Part shown: positions 37,301 through 64,000 of the stretch, in pieces
Numbering within the stretch: the stretch's first letter is position 1
How the letters are laid out: each line of letters starts with the position of its first letter
Source: Albula goreensis
Lineage: Eukaryota > Chordata > Actinopteri > Albuliformes > Albulidae
Reading direction: 5' to 3'
Assembly: GCA_022829145.1 (NCBI GenBank)
Contig: CM040743.1
Coordinates: 36,931,841 to 36,995,840, forward strand
Length of the DNA: 64,000 bases
Program-made: the position numbers and the translations under genes
The notes under the pieces: model-generated
The model's input: the letters and a program-made list of their open reading frames with translations, nothing else
Databases searched by the model: none
What the model was told of the DNA's origin: nothing

Positions 37301-38317
37301 AAAATCCACCTTTTTGAAACTTTTACTTTTTAACTCATGAACTCCTAACCTTAACATTCTTCACAGTTCATTGCATTGCAATAATGATATAAGTGCATAC
37401 TTCCTTTCTCCTTTCTCAACTCCTTTCTTACATTATTGAAGACCACTGAAAAAATTGGGCATGCTTTTCAAATCCTGTTTTGCAAAAATTGTGCCATTAT
37501 GACAAAAAAGCACTTGGGACTTGATTTCAATGCACCCGGCATGCCACACATCTCGCATTAGCATTCCCTCAATTCTAGCAAAACAAATCAAAGGTGTCTA
37601 CATTTTCCAGTTATTTCATTTAAATGATGGCACTCGCTCCAGTATTGATCGAGAGCTGACTAATAACAGTGGTGTCACACTTATAAATTATATAGAGATC
37701 TGCCAGTTTTTGTCAATGCTGTTGTGTTCCTCTGAGCATTCGTCTAACCTGTTGTTTTCTAGATAAATAAGAAAACTGCATTGTTCCTTGCAGGCTATAC
37801 AAAACACCAAGGTAATTTCCCCATTGAATACCAAAGGATAGCAGTGTGATGGGCTGTTCTCTGTTCAGGTCAAGACAATTGCTGAGGCTTTAGCTGCTTT
37901 CCAAGGTTAAGGCTTAAAATGAATCCCTTCTAAAAGCACTTGGTGCCAGTGTTTTTGCTCAGCTCAATTTAAATTCCTGTCTAAATATGATACCCTAGAA
38001 CAGGTAATGCAACTGAGTAGCCAGATATAACAAGGTTGTTTACATTCTTCCTTGCTTTGAATTGAATAGTTTCAATGATGTTTGTGGACATGGTGAAAAT
38101 CACAGTATAATCTGAAACCTGAGGTAGGCTGATTGTGCTCGGTTTGATATCAACAGTGAAAAAAAAATCTTTCAACAGCACTGAGCTTTGAGGGACACAA
38201 ACAAGCATCTCCTTTTCAGCTCCTTTTTTAGAGTTAGACAGTTTTCATCCTCTACAGTGCTCAGAATGAGTTGTGAGTTCAGCAAGGCAAACAGGAAATT
38301 GACACAACAGCAGCAGT
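34336..38317. other. Intergenic stretch with small repeat fragments
   Basis: No genes recognised. It contains a possible DNA-transposon fragment at 35690-35905 and an imperfect palindrome at 37266-37294; the rest is AT-rich unique-looking sequence. Confidence 0.5.
35690..35905. mobile_element. Possible non-autonomous DNA transposon fragment
   Basis: AGCAGGGGTC, a degenerate GAGAGCTGG segment, and GCAGGGTTTCATTCCAAC resemble one end of a common fish interspersed repeat. Near 35825 GTCAGGTGTGTT and a CAGCTGGAGTGA segment resemble the opposite end. The similarity is recalled from family consensus patterns, not searched, and the ends are uncertain. Confidence 0.3.
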
Positions 38318-38395
38318 TGTTGGCCCTGGGTTTATAACTGAAAGGTCGCAGATTCAAATCCCTGAGGGAGCATTTCTGTGTGAGCACAAAAGCAT
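38318..38395 (+). mobile_element. tRNA-derived SINE fragment
   Basis: TGGGTTTATAACTGAAAGGTC followed by GCAGATTCAAATCCC resembles the anticodon-to-B-box part of a tRNA-derived SINE head. GAGGGAGCATTTCTGTGTGAGCA then resembles the start of a SINE body. The A box and tail were not identified. Confidence 0.4.
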
Positions 38396-38794
38396 GGCAT
38401 TATATATGAATGATGCAACCTGATGCCAGTTTCCCATGTTGTCCTCAGAGATATGGTCAGTAATTCAGCAGACATGGCTACCAGACATCTCCTTTAAATG
38501 CAATGTTTAACCTTGAACTGGGACTAATCTAACTTGTAGCTGAGGGACCTAATTTAGAATGTATCTTAATTGCTCTCTGATCTGAACTGGGGCTTGTCTG
38601 GCTGATTTATATGAGCAAAATTCATATTTTCAGCATGTGGGGAAATAGAGAGAGACCCATGCAGCGAGGGGAACTGTTTCATTAATGAGGGCAATGTAGT
38701 TTCTTTTTTTGCAAAGGGTTTCATTAGACTGTGGAAATGAGCTCTGTGTAATTTATGAATGGCACCTTGGCAACTGCATGGGCTGAAAACACAC

Positions 38795-38824
38795 TCTCAC
38801 ACACACACACACACACACACACAC
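38795..38824. repeat. (CA)n microsatellite
   Basis: About 13 CA units. Confidence 0.9.
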
Positions 38825-39544
38825 TGTAACTGTTGTCTGCTATGCATTTCACCACTTCTCCACCGCTTAACTTCATGGTTATCACTCGATGGTTTTATTT
38901 GGACACGTGTGTGATTTGATATTGCCTCAATCATTCCACCCATACATTACCTAGGGCCAATTCAGTCACATACAAATGACACTTTTAGCCAAATGAAAGA
39001 CCACAGGGCTCACTTTCCACTTTTCCCTGTAACTTTTTAAACCATCACCATTATCAAGCTAAGTACATCTGAAACTTTCACTCAACAATGTGAAAATTAA
39101 CCTTGAGTTTAATTTATTCTGAATTGAACTAAGTAACAACACAACACAGAACAAATAAAATAGCTTTGCACTGTAATGACACTGTCCAATTTATATGAGT
39201 AATGGCCAATAACTTAAGGTCTCCACCTACAGTAAAGTGAAACACCCGTCTATACTCAGTAATGTGGAGAGTCCATATCTCAGAATACTGTAGGAATAGC
39301 ACGGTAATTGTGTACTCTTATGTAAGGAAATTAAATTACAGTTTTTTTATTGTTGGGACAATGGTAGAGTAGACCTGTTTTTGGCAGACGGACAAGATGG
39401 ACCCCAGCCCAAGACTTTACATAGTGCACAGTGTGCCAGCCCCTTCTCAAAAGTGTTTGGCCCCAATTACAAAATGTTACCTGACCCCTTACCATCAATC
39501 AAGCCCGCATATATGACTTGGCAGGGACAGTGGAATTGCAGAAT

Positions 39545-39990
39545 AATATTATGGTTAGGGAAATGGGCTTGTAACTTAGGGGCCGCACGTTGAATTTCCA
39601 TCGGCATCGCCACTTTATTCCTGAACATGGTTCTAAACTTCTCCAGGAAATTGCCAAGCTATATGAACAGATTGCATGTTCAAAACTGCAAATTGTGTAA
39701 GTACTTCAGAATATGAGAATCTGCTACATGCCCAGAGATGCTAGAGAGAATTGGATATGCATGCTATAAATGTGCAATCTTGAGCTACTGTGGCATAAAA
39801 AATGGATTTACAAGCTTAACAGTCAATCCACCTGTTTCTGGATGTTCTGTGCCCAAGTTTCATTTGTTGCTGTTGCTCCATTAATCTGTGTTCAATGCAT
39901 CTTAATATAATGGCCAGTTAAATCACTCTGGACATGAAAAACATCTGTTAAAAAATAATTAAATATAAATAAATAAAATAATTGTTGTTA
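39545..39990 (+). mobile_element. tRNA-derived SINE, diverged
   Basis: The head has GGGCTTGTAACTTAGGGGCC and a degenerate B box near 39588-39600. About 320 bases later AATCACTCTGGACATGAAAA and ACATCTGTTAAAAAAT match the 'CTCTGGATAAGAGCGTCTGCTAAA' type of 3' tail seen in fish HE1/V-SINE-like families. An A/T-rich tail follows to about 39990. Family name is uncertain and both ends are approximate. Confidence 0.5.
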
Positions 39991-39995
39991 ATGCG

Positions 39996-42079
39996 TGGTA
40001 CTCCACGGATTCAGGCTGTAGAGGCAAGGACACTGAGATTTAGAATCCCTGGAGTCTCAGACAAGAGCCCTCACACAATACAGTGATTATCTCCGTGGTA
40101 ACAGGGCTACCGTGGGGATGCAGTACATTTGGGGGGATGGGGGTGGGGGATGAAGTGCCTCCACAGTCTACAGAAAGACAGGTAGTACATTGCTAGATAA
40201 ACTAAGGCACTTTTCTCATATTAAACATGACAAATTGTGCATTTAAGTGTGGCAAACTTGTACATGTAATATATGGAAATACATAGACAAACGCTAATTA
40301 CTCATCACCCTAACTCACAACAATTACATGTGAATCCGGTTTTCAAATATACTATTGCTTTACATAAAATGGAAAGAAATTACAAGAAATATTTGCCTAA
40401 CCAATGAAATTTCTATCTGGCTCTGTACAACATATGCTGGAAAATGTGTAAGATATGACACTTCATGTTTTCAAAGTGAGAGACATATGCGTCAAATTGC
40501 TGTTTCCCAAACTGGCCAGGTAGGGCAACATCGTGAAGGATTTACAAGCAACAGCGCCATCTGTTGGTGATTGTGTTGGATCAGCGTGTAAGATCATTTC
40601 TGCTTCCTCGTGAACTGCAGGACCAAAGCTACTGGTACTGCACCAATATTAATTTACTGGATATGGCTCAATATTGACTGACTTCTTTCATTACTCAAAT
40701 TTCTGACAAAAAAAGCAATACTTGCATAGTTCATAAATTTGCAAGGGTTTTTTTTTTTTTTTAGAACCAAACATGTTTTTTTTCTGATGGCTATAGTACC
40801 AGTAATATGAAACAGACTTGAGTTACTGTTACACTGATCCAGAAGTAGTGTCAAGAAAGACATTTCAATTATACATGTACCAACTACAGAATAACCCTCT
40901 TCTACAAGCTTTGGTTGGGGACATATCCTGTGCCTGCTGTGTTAAACCTGAACACAAAGCCAGGATCAACACTTGATCCTGGGAGGGTGTGGGGTGGGGT
41001 GAATTGGGGAGATTCAGGGAGGGGGATCTTGTTTTTTTTGGTGGTAACAGTGGGGAGGAAGGGTTGAGGGTAAGAATACTAATAAGAGTTATAATAAAAA
41101 TAATAATAATAAGAGTTACACTAAAAGAAAGCAAGCCTTTCAGTGGTCTTTAGTGCTGAATTACCATGGGAAGCTGTGTGGGCTGTGTGCCATTTTTAAT
41201 TGAAACATCAATTTCAACTTTTCTGAATGTTGTGAATTACGGATGTACGTGGGAGAGTCAGGAAACAGACAAAAGACAAAAACAGGATGTATGCGTGCTG
41301 TGTACCAACAGAAATCAAAGAGTTTCTCATAATGGAGAATATGTTGTATGTTCTAAAAATACCTCTTCGTCCCTAAGAGCTGAGGTCATTTTTAAGTGAT
41401 TGTTTTGCAAACATAATCGAGTTGATGTATATAAAACTTCAATTGATCGTCTTAGTCTGTATGGGAAATGTGACAATATTGTCGTTTTCTCATTTTCACA
41501 ATAAAAGGACCACAAAGAGACACAGCTACTTACACAGTTTTGCAGCTACAAAAGTAACTTGTGGTAACGTTGGAATTCGTGGTAAAACGGTAATGTGAAC
41601 TTCTGGACTCCCTCTTTCAATATGTACAGATCAAACAAACCATCTATGAATGGTTATTTTTCATAATTGTCCATTACAATCTTGTCAGAATGAAAGCCTT
41701 TTTCTTTTTCACAATATAAGAGGTGGAGAAAGAATGCCCTTGTAAGATTTTTATAAAGATATAGAACACCTTCACATAGGTAAAGAATTGCAAAAAGAAA
41801 ACATTTGTTAAAGATGAAGATGGTGTTTCCCTTTGGCTGGTTTTGTGTTCTCACACAGGGCCAGGATCAGACCTGTCTAGACCAGATAGACCTTTTATAC
41901 ACCAAAATCATGACCACAGCTTTCTCAGTTACAATGACTTGAAATATTACAGCTGTATTTATAAGAGATGCGCATGGAAATCAAGACTAACATTTGTTTC
42001 ACAAATGTGACTTATATTAGCAAAGTATCTATTATTCTACTAAGTCACTGTTCAAAGAAACAAGACACGATGGGAACAC
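39996..42079. other. Intergenic stretch beside the TGFBR1 3' end
   Basis: No genes recognised. It has a G-rich run near 40130-40150, a T-run near 40748-40762 and an (AAT)-like run near 41095-41110. Confidence 0.45.
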
Positions 42080-42098
42080 AAAGTACAGAAACATATTT

Positions 42099-42104
42099 TT
42101 TATT
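42099..42104 (-). terminator. tgfbr1: Candidate poly(A) signal for TGFBR1
   Basis: TTTATT on the + strand reads AATAAA on the - strand, with a GT-rich region just beyond it. It is assigned by position and context only. Confidence 0.45.
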
Positions 42105-45100
42105 TATGTACCCTTCTACTGCACTATGTTAGAATTTAACACGAGCCTCACTCGTCGCTACGGTGCTATGTTGATCGTTCATCGTCCTGTACACCCTACA
42201 AAAGTCAATATATACTCAGAAATGAGGAACGACAGACGCTTCGGGTTTGAGCGAAGAGGTGCCTGGGTTCTGTGCCATCCTCCATTTGACCACGCAAAAC
42301 AAAATAAGATATAGTGTACAAGGCATTTTCCGCACTGCTCGGAGGGGAAAAAAATAAAAAGAACAGACTCTGACATTCTTTAAGCATAAACAATTGACAG
42401 AACAGTCAAATATTGGTTATGGTAAAAAGAGGAATAATACAATTACTTGCTACAATTTGGGCACAATACATACACAACACAATGTGGGTACCACTGACAA
42501 AAATGAATATTCTTCAATTTAGTATTTCATAGAAACAAAACAAAACAACAAAACCAAGAGGATAAACAAATCCATTATATACACTGAGGTAAAAACATAT
42601 TGGTCTTCAGAGGAGGTATTTTTTTCATTTTCTTTTTTATAGCTTTTCATTTTTTTTTTTTTTACCAGCTCAATGTTTTCATTCAATTATTTAAATTTTC
42701 ATAATTTACTTATAAAACAAGTTAATGCGAACATTGGAATTCAATCACATGCGGTGCATCATTCCAGGTGGAAAATAACTGAAATAGTCAAACTTAGGCA
42801 CTAAAAATGTAATAAAGCTTTCCTCTAACTGCACACAACGGCCTCGCTACAGCAGCCATGGGCATGGGGGGGTATGAGAACCATGGCTGGTTTCAAGCAA
42901 ATGGCACCCTTTTGTGACCAAACACCTCATTCCTGTCACAACCAAAGAAAGAAATGAAATGTTCCCTCAAGGAATGATGAGGCATTTCAAAACTGAACAT
43001 CTGTACGAGAGTTCTTTAAAATATGGACCTTGTGATCCATTGTACCTCAGAGCTACAAACCTTTCAGTTTCAGAAAGCACTTACCAAATTGCATTTTTTC
43101 AGTGGATCAATAAACGATGCGATTTACAGCACGAATGCCATGGACACAGGCAAGAGATGTTCAATGCCACACGTTTCAATGCTATGTCATGCTCTGTACT
43201 TCCTCGCTGTGTGATTTACATGATGGAATCTTTTTTAATTGCTAAATAGCTTTTCAAAATTGACCAGAATATTGTGCTTGCGCCCTGTGTCATAATGTAC
43301 AATGTTCTCATACACATCCCCGTCACATTATGTCAACTTAAAACACCTCCTTTAGCATGCGCTGTTCCAACGCTTTGCTTTTAGCAGTAACCCACATAGA
43401 CTGCTGTAAACAAGCACTCGACGCATGTATTTGTATCGCAGCAACAAGGGTTTGAGTCGCAAAAGGGTCTGTAAATGAATCAGAATGCTTTGAAAACACG
43501 ACCAGCCCCATCAATTTGCATCTCTCCAGGTGGACCCATCCTTCACCTGCCAGCACTGCGAATGAACAGCATTCACAAATCTGTGCCATGGGAAAGACAT
43601 GGACACCGCGGCAGAGAGCAAATTAATTCATGGACACTATGAGAGAATTACTTCTCCACTCCAAAAGCAATATGTGCATCCTTGACACTGGGGAGAATGC
43701 AATCAGAAGAGCAAAGATATGGTTCGTTTTTGAAGTCACAGCTGGTGTGGCGTCCGTGGCCGTAGGTAACTGCACGTCAGAGAAATACCTGGATGTATAT
43801 GCTCAGCTCCGGTTAACTTTGATTTGAGAAAAAAAAAATCATAATAATAAAACAAAAAGGCTGCTGGTGTTGTAAGACAGTAATGCGCTGTACAAAATGA
43901 ACGCTGGCCAAGTACCGCAGCTTCACTGTAATAATCAGCACGTTGACTCTAGAGAGCATGGCTACCCTCAGCAGACACCCACTCTGAAAACCCATTTTTG
44001 TTCACCTTTATAGCAGCAATATCTTAATTCTCCTTTCTCAATGCAGGGACAGCTTCATTTTTTTTACCTGACAGATTCCACTCTGGGCTGTCACACTTAA
44101 ATCTGTTTGATAGAGCAAATCTTTACACACTTTTTACTCTTACTGGACCTCAGAAAAAAAAAAAAAAAAATCTTACAGCAAGTAACAGGAAGTGATTCCA
44201 CACTATTTTCTTGTATGAATCATGTAACATATCATACTAAATGGAATTTCCTTTTGGTCAAAAATGTCATAATGGAACTCACCTTGAAGTAAGCATTCAG
44301 GAATCACTAAGTGTGTGTATATGTGTGGAGTGGAAAAGGAGTCCAGATTTTTCTGCCCAGGGGATGCACTGAATAAGGAGCATTTGGTTTTTAAGTCCTG
44401 GGAGGCAAAGCTGCGTTCCGGGTCCCAGAGGCCGGTGTCCTAGAGGAGGGATCGCTTTCAGGTGACGCTTAATGTCATGGCACTTGTCTGACAAGCATTC
44501 CGAATATGTACACCCAACTGAAGCCAGCAAGAGTCTGGATTTTACCCCCTGTTCCTGTAAAACCCATGGAACAAGCGAGGGGTACTGTAGCAGCACAGTG
44601 TCCATAGAGATGCACCCAAATATACATCAATAATACACAGAACTCATATTACCACACATTTAAACAGCAAAATGGTTCTCTCTCAGAAGTGCACTTATTG
44701 CTAAGTAGACAAGCAGAGAACACCTCTACCAGTATGCAATTACAGAAGTTGTTTTTGTTTGCCAAGTCTCATATGACAATGAATATATACTAATATACCA
44801 AACCAGACCACATTTGTAGTTGTAAATTTGTTCTTTTTCCAAAAACAGTTGCATATATCTATTATTTGTAAATCCGATAGTGTGCTTAAAAACTTTTATA
44901 AATGTTCCAGTTGGCCAATGTGTACTTGTTTGCATGTGCGGTAATATGGGTAGAAAAATGATCAAACCTACTTCTGCTAAGTCTACTTTTTCCCCTTTTG
45001 ATATTTAGCATGATGCGGACTGTAATGTCATTTTCTTTTTTTTTTTTCCTCTATACAAAAAAAGCAGTAAAAAGCAAGCAGAGGCCTTCCATTGGTCCCA

Positions 45101-45712
45101 TAAGGCGTGCTAAAATCAAATGTGAAGTAGAGTCCACACGGCATGTAACAGCAGATTTTTTTTTTTTTCCAACTTACATTCTCTTAGAAAAAAAGTTGCC
45201 ACAAAATGTTTAAAAATCTATGGCTTTGTAAATATCCATTTGCTATATTTGAATAAAATGTACCGCTTTCTTCACGCTAATGCTTGCGATTCACATGTGC
45301 ATAATAAAACAAGGCGACGTGTGTTGCCGGCCGGTATCTTTTTAATGCTTCCTGTTTCTCAGTCTTCCTTAAAGTCACATTCATGGTGACCCTTACGTAG
45401 TGATGAAAGCGCTAAGGTGGTCCTTGGTTGGAGGTTTAGCAGGGGAGAGGCGTAGACTGAAACCGGAGGAGAGCTGGGCTCCTGAAAAAGTCCTGGGGTG
45501 AGGATGTGAGCTGAGGCAGTGCGCTGGCGTTGCGCTGGAACGTTGGTTTGGCGTGCGTTTCCTTGATGCACGACGCAAACGTGAGCAGCGTCCAACGCTC
45601 CCGCTGATACAAACTGGGTTGAATCAGAGCAGTGGCACTTTCTGGTGAAACCTGGCTTGGAAGGCAATGTTGTTGTAACACAGCTGTAAGTATAGTGGGT
45701 ATACAATTACAA

Positions 45713-45810
45713 ATGTATGTATGCATGTATATATGCATGTATGTGCTTTGTATACGTATATAGATACAGATATGTACGTATACATGCATAACATACATAC
45801 ATATATGTAG
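45713..45810. repeat. Alternating purine-pyrimidine tract in the TGFBR1 3'UTR
   Basis: A run of ATGTATGTATGCATGTATATA-type steps with several TACGTA and TGCA palindromes, in the presumed 3'UTR. Confidence 0.7.
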
Positions 45811-46751
45811 ACACAATTAGCAAGAGATATCGATATATTGCATATGTCATAGCATGTTTGCCAAGACTGAATGAGGTCATGTCCTGTTTTTGTTTGCAAA
45901 GTCCATATGTAGAATGACAGAAAAAATGACACAATGCACAGACTGTTCAATAGAAGAAATTCCCATGGCAAACGGTCTTCTTTCAAAGGCAAAAAAAAGA
46001 AGGTACCCAACGCAAAAGAATGAACAGAATAAAATAAAATGCTATACTTTCCATTCCATCCTTGCGTAACACTGTTTGAAATTTCGCTTTGACAAAGCCA
46101 CCCTGCACTACAAGCGAAATAACTTTACGTATTTTGACTTCTTTAAGCAAATGTTAAGACCAGAAACGGTCTAATCTTTTCTGTTTTTCTTCTTTTGTTC
46201 AAAGTTTTGTGTTTTTTTTTTTTTATACCCAGTCTCTTTGAAGAGAGAGGTGGGTGGTTAAAAAGAGCTTGCCAACAGCAGTCTGTAGAAGACCTGGTGA
46301 TAAGGAGGTGCTCCAGGTGCAGGCACACAGAGGATCTCGCACTTCCAGGAGGTGGGCGGGGCTGGGTAGAGGGGGCAGGCATGTGGGCATGGCGGTCAGG
46401 GGTGCAGGGGGCGGAGGAAGGGGCAGCAGGGCGGGCTCAGCGGCTCTGTGCACGGAGAGTCCAACTTGACCCCGCCTTTCCCATGCAGAAATCAGCACGC
46501 CATCAAAACGCGGCAGCTGATCACCTCGGTGAGGTAGAATACGAGTGTCCTTTCAGTCAGTCGAATGAAACACCGAGAAAAAAAAAAAAAAACGATGACA
46601 ACGACAAAAAAATACCTTCATCGTACTGGTTCTTCCTCTTCAGGGAAAAAAAAAAAAGCCCACAAGAAAAATATTTTTACAGACAGAGGTGAAAGGGAGA
46701 GAGACAGCTAGAGAGAGGAAGAAAGGAGGAGAAAAAGAGGGGGGGCACAGC

Positions 46752-61450
<14,699 letters not shown>

Positions 61451-63108
61451 CTGTGGGAGAAAGAAACTTTCCTAAATACCAGACCTGCTTCATCAAACCT
61501 CCATTGCTACACCAACACATTATTTCTTCCGCCTTGTTCAATTTTTAAAATGTTTCCTGCTTCATACTACTTAATATGCATTGGCAATGTAAGTGCATAT
61601 TTGTAATTCCAATAATGTAAATTTGAACTGAAATGAAAACTAAGGGAGAAAGAGAGAGGGAAGGCATTAGAGTGTATTTGTCAAGCCAATAAAGCAAATG
61701 TGAACTGAAATAAAAATTTAGAGAGCAAGCGAGCGAGAGGGAGAGAAAAGCAAGGAGCAATAAGGTGAAGGAACAAGAGAGATTATAGTGCGAGAGAGAA
61801 GAGAGGGATACAAAGGGATGTCACTGTACTACACAGCAAAATTCTGGAACATTGATTCACAGCAGAAAGAAAAAAAACAACATTGTTGTTTTGATACATT
61901 CATTGTTGGATTGATACATTATACTGAGGTCCTGTTACCTATGGTAATGAAATGTTTCAAAAGCAAAGAGCTGGTATGAACTTAAGTTTGCAGTGTAATT
62001 CACTACAAACTCATTCATCTCAAAAAATGAAAACAGTCCCTTTTCAAATTCAGCTGGAGTGTAGCAAGCCATTTACCTAAAACAGCTAACATAGCAAGAC
62101 AGCGAAAAGGAGCACAAACCACAAAATGGAAACTCAAAATGCTTTAGTATTCTCTATTAAAGCAAGAATATTTGAACATTTGACCCAAAATGGCTGCCAT
62201 GCATTGGTGACAATCAATTGAGTGGACAGGAGATACACCACAAGCGTGAAGGCATTTAGGGTCTTTTGAGGTAAGACTGCATAAAAATGCAGTCCATTAT
62301 TATACACACAACAGATATACCACTTAGCATGCAAGAAAATCACTATTTCAGCCCTCTGGTGACTTTGGTTTGTTTTAACAAGAACACCCCAATGCAATAT
62401 TGATAAGGCCACACTCTGAAATCTGAGGAAAAAAATTTAACAGACAAAACAATGCATAAACATTGCTGATATTTGCCCATGTTGCTCAACACATCTTGGC
62501 TTTGTTGTTAACTGGCACACCAGGTCGTAAGTCAGCTATCACTTCTAGTCTACTAGACTACTTTATGGGTATGTCAAAACACTGCACATCAAGAGTCTGC
62601 CACCCAGAGGAAATGCACTCAAAAAATGTACCCCCTAATAATTCATGGCTGTAAAAAAAAAAAAAAAAAAACACACTTTCTTCAGTAAGACAGAAGTTAG
62701 CTGCAACCATAGCTGTCCTTTTGAATCTTCCAACTGCTGATCTATGGCAGTTATGCAACCGACTGTTAGCGGCTGTTTTTTAAAAAAATTGGACATTTCT
62801 CACAGCCTTCAGATGCCTTTTCATGAGACAATCTCTTGGGTAATCCCTTAGCTTGGGGGCTCCAAAACAGGGACTAGAGTAGAAATCCCAGAGGTTTTCC
62901 AGAAAAAGAAAAAAATATGTATTTTATTTATATGTCCATATTTCATGAATTAAATATTTTAAGATTCATCAGACTGACTATACCTAGTCTTATTTACACA
63001 CTGTTAGCAATATTGATAGTACTTACAATTCTAATAATGCAGCCATGTTCGCTGTACAGCATATATACTATATATTATATACATTACTATAATTTAGACA
63101 TGCTTCCA

Positions 63109-63130
63109 AGTGTGTGTGTGTGTGTGTGTT
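63109..63130. repeat. (GT)n microsatellite
   Basis: About 11 GT units. Confidence 0.9.
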
Positions 63131-63419
63131 TTAGATAAAGTACAACACGTAACCTTTTTATTGAGGCGGTCATGTTAGAGGCTGTGATTCCCAGTCATAC
63201 CTCATTTCAAGATTATGGAGTGAAGCTGGTCGGTTCTCAAAATTTCTCATTTCACATGCCCCTAACAAGGCCTCAAGAAAAGGGTTAAATGCTAAAACCA
63301 CCAACTTCACTCCCCAGCCTGAAAAAGGGTATGACAGGGTAGCACAGGGCACGGTGATAAAAGCTGAAAGGTAGGTGGAAAAAGGGAGGTTCTGGAAGGT
63401 ACATAAACTAGATTTCTGT

Positions 63420-63545
63420 CTTATGTCATCAACAGTGGTCACATGTTCATGTAAGATTATGGACTTTGAGTCCCAGTTTAGGCGTTGCTCTTGCACCCTA
63501 GAGCAAAGTAGGCCTACAGCAAGTGGGGTGACTTTGGTGAAATGT
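63420..63545 (+). mobile_element. Possible tRNA-derived SINE fragment
   Basis: ATTATGGACTTTGAGTCCCA followed by GCTCTTGCACCCTAGAGCAA and AGTAGGCC resembles the head-body junction and the 'TTGTACCCTTGAGCAAGGTA' element of fish SINEs. Highly diverged; the tail was not identified. Confidence 0.35.
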
Positions 63546-64000
63546 GCCGTGGTACAGAGAATGCAATCGGTCAAGAGCTCTAGAAATCCCAGAGGACAGG
63601 AACTGCACTAAGTGAACGAATACAGTGATGTAACCATCATGCAGGCTAATCATGTTCTGTTCCTGGTCCTCAGACGACCCATTTTTTTTTTTTTTTTTTT
63701 TTTTGGGCGCCAGCCTTGTGTGTTTAGCAGCTCCCCCTGAAGAAAGTGACACTCACATCTGGGGACAGATGCTGTCCCTATGGATTCATCTCTAAGCTGC
63801 AGTGATGGTTTCTACAGCCAAAACGACAAATTTTTGTTTTACTGTATGAAAGGCTTGAGTGGCATAAGCCATCATATTACATGCAGTGTGTGCAATAACG
63901 CAATAAAATTGCACATATGTAATATGCAATTTTAAAATAATATATGTCATTATCTAAATTCTGCTAAGAACATGCTGAGCTGGGAAAGTAAGCTTGCTCC

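Larger units (their letters stand above)
42080..46751 (-). other. tgfbr1: Probable TGFBR1 3'UTR
   Basis: Downstream of the TGFBR1 stop (reading the - strand) no further exon appears. A - strand AATAAA lies at 42099-42104, followed by a GT-rich stretch. Length of about 4.7 kb is similar to the long UTR of mammalian TGFBR1, as far as I recall. It contains poly-A/T runs (for example 44156-44170, 46206-46223, 46578-46592) and an alternating purine-pyrimidine stretch near 45713-45810. Shorter poly(A) isoforms are possible. Confidence 0.5.
61451..64000 (-). other. tgfbr1: 5' flanking TGFBR1 intron, continuing beyond the window
   Basis: The preceding exon, which should encode the Cys-rich ligand-binding ectodomain, was not recognised here. 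Contents are A/T runs (62652-62671, 63681-63704), a short (GT)n at 63109-63130 and a SINE-like fragment near 63420-63545. The intron is therefore at least 2.5 kb. Confidence 0.7.

Noticed and set aside
46195..46692. 165-codon + strand open frame opposite the TGFBR1 3'UTR
   Set aside because: Runs through G-rich and A-rich low-complexity sequence antisense to a UTR; no family recognised.
63170..63574. 134-codon - strand open frame near the right edge
   Set aside because: It overlaps a SINE-like fragment and resembles neither the TGFBR1 ectodomain nor any other family known to me.
61451..64000. Search for the TGFBR1 ligand-binding exon
   Set aside because: No Cys-rich frame with a CCNQDHCN-like ending was recognised on the - strand, so the exon is taken to be beyond the window.

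Overview
The window is vertebrate nuclear DNA, most likely from a ray-finned fish. Support comes from GT-AG introns of 0.8 to 6 kb, two recognisable vertebrate genes with fish-like residue differences from the human proteins, abundant (CA)n/(GT)n microsatellites, tRNA-derived SINE fragments, an L2/CR1-type LINE remnant and small DNA-transposon fragments. The species cannot be named from the sequence alone.

Two genes are partly present and face each other. On the + strand, the last three coding exons of a VOPP1 (vesicular overexpressed in cancer prosurvival protein 1) orthologue lie at 3331-3408, 9485-9618 and 13178-13365. A 3'UTR of about 3.6 kb follows and probably ends near 16930. The first exons lie upstream of the window. 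On the - strand, the last seven coding exons of TGFBR1 (TGF-beta receptor type-1, ALK5) run from 61450 down to the stop codon at 46752. They encode the transmembrane segment, the GS domain and the whole serine/threonine kinase domain. Every splice junction is in frame. The 3'UTR probably ends near the AATAAA at 42099-42104. The signal-peptide and ligand-binding exons lie beyond 64000.

Between the genes, about 17-42 kb is intergenic and repeat-rich. It holds a 1.4 kb higher-order CA-rich array (26.8-28.2 kb), a second CA-rich array (29.45-29.96 kb), a decayed and internally deleted LINE (about 30.5-33.05 kb), a 37-bp minisatellite (34.0-34.3 kb) and SINE fragments near 38.3 and 39.5-40.0 kb. 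The TGFBR1 introns contain a 301-bp Tc1/mariner-like MITE, a hAT-like fragment, long microsatellites and some CpG-richer stretches that could be regulatory.

The genes have no known direct functional link. TGFBR1 is the signalling type I receptor for TGF-beta at the plasma membrane. VOPP1 is a small endosomal/lysosomal membrane protein with PPxY motifs that bind WW domains. I found no undescribed multi-gene system. The most testable points are a (GT)12 tract abutting a VOPP1 splice acceptor, repeats beside several TGFBR1 splice donors, the higher-order CA array, and the VOPP1/TGFBR1 adjacency, which differs from human.
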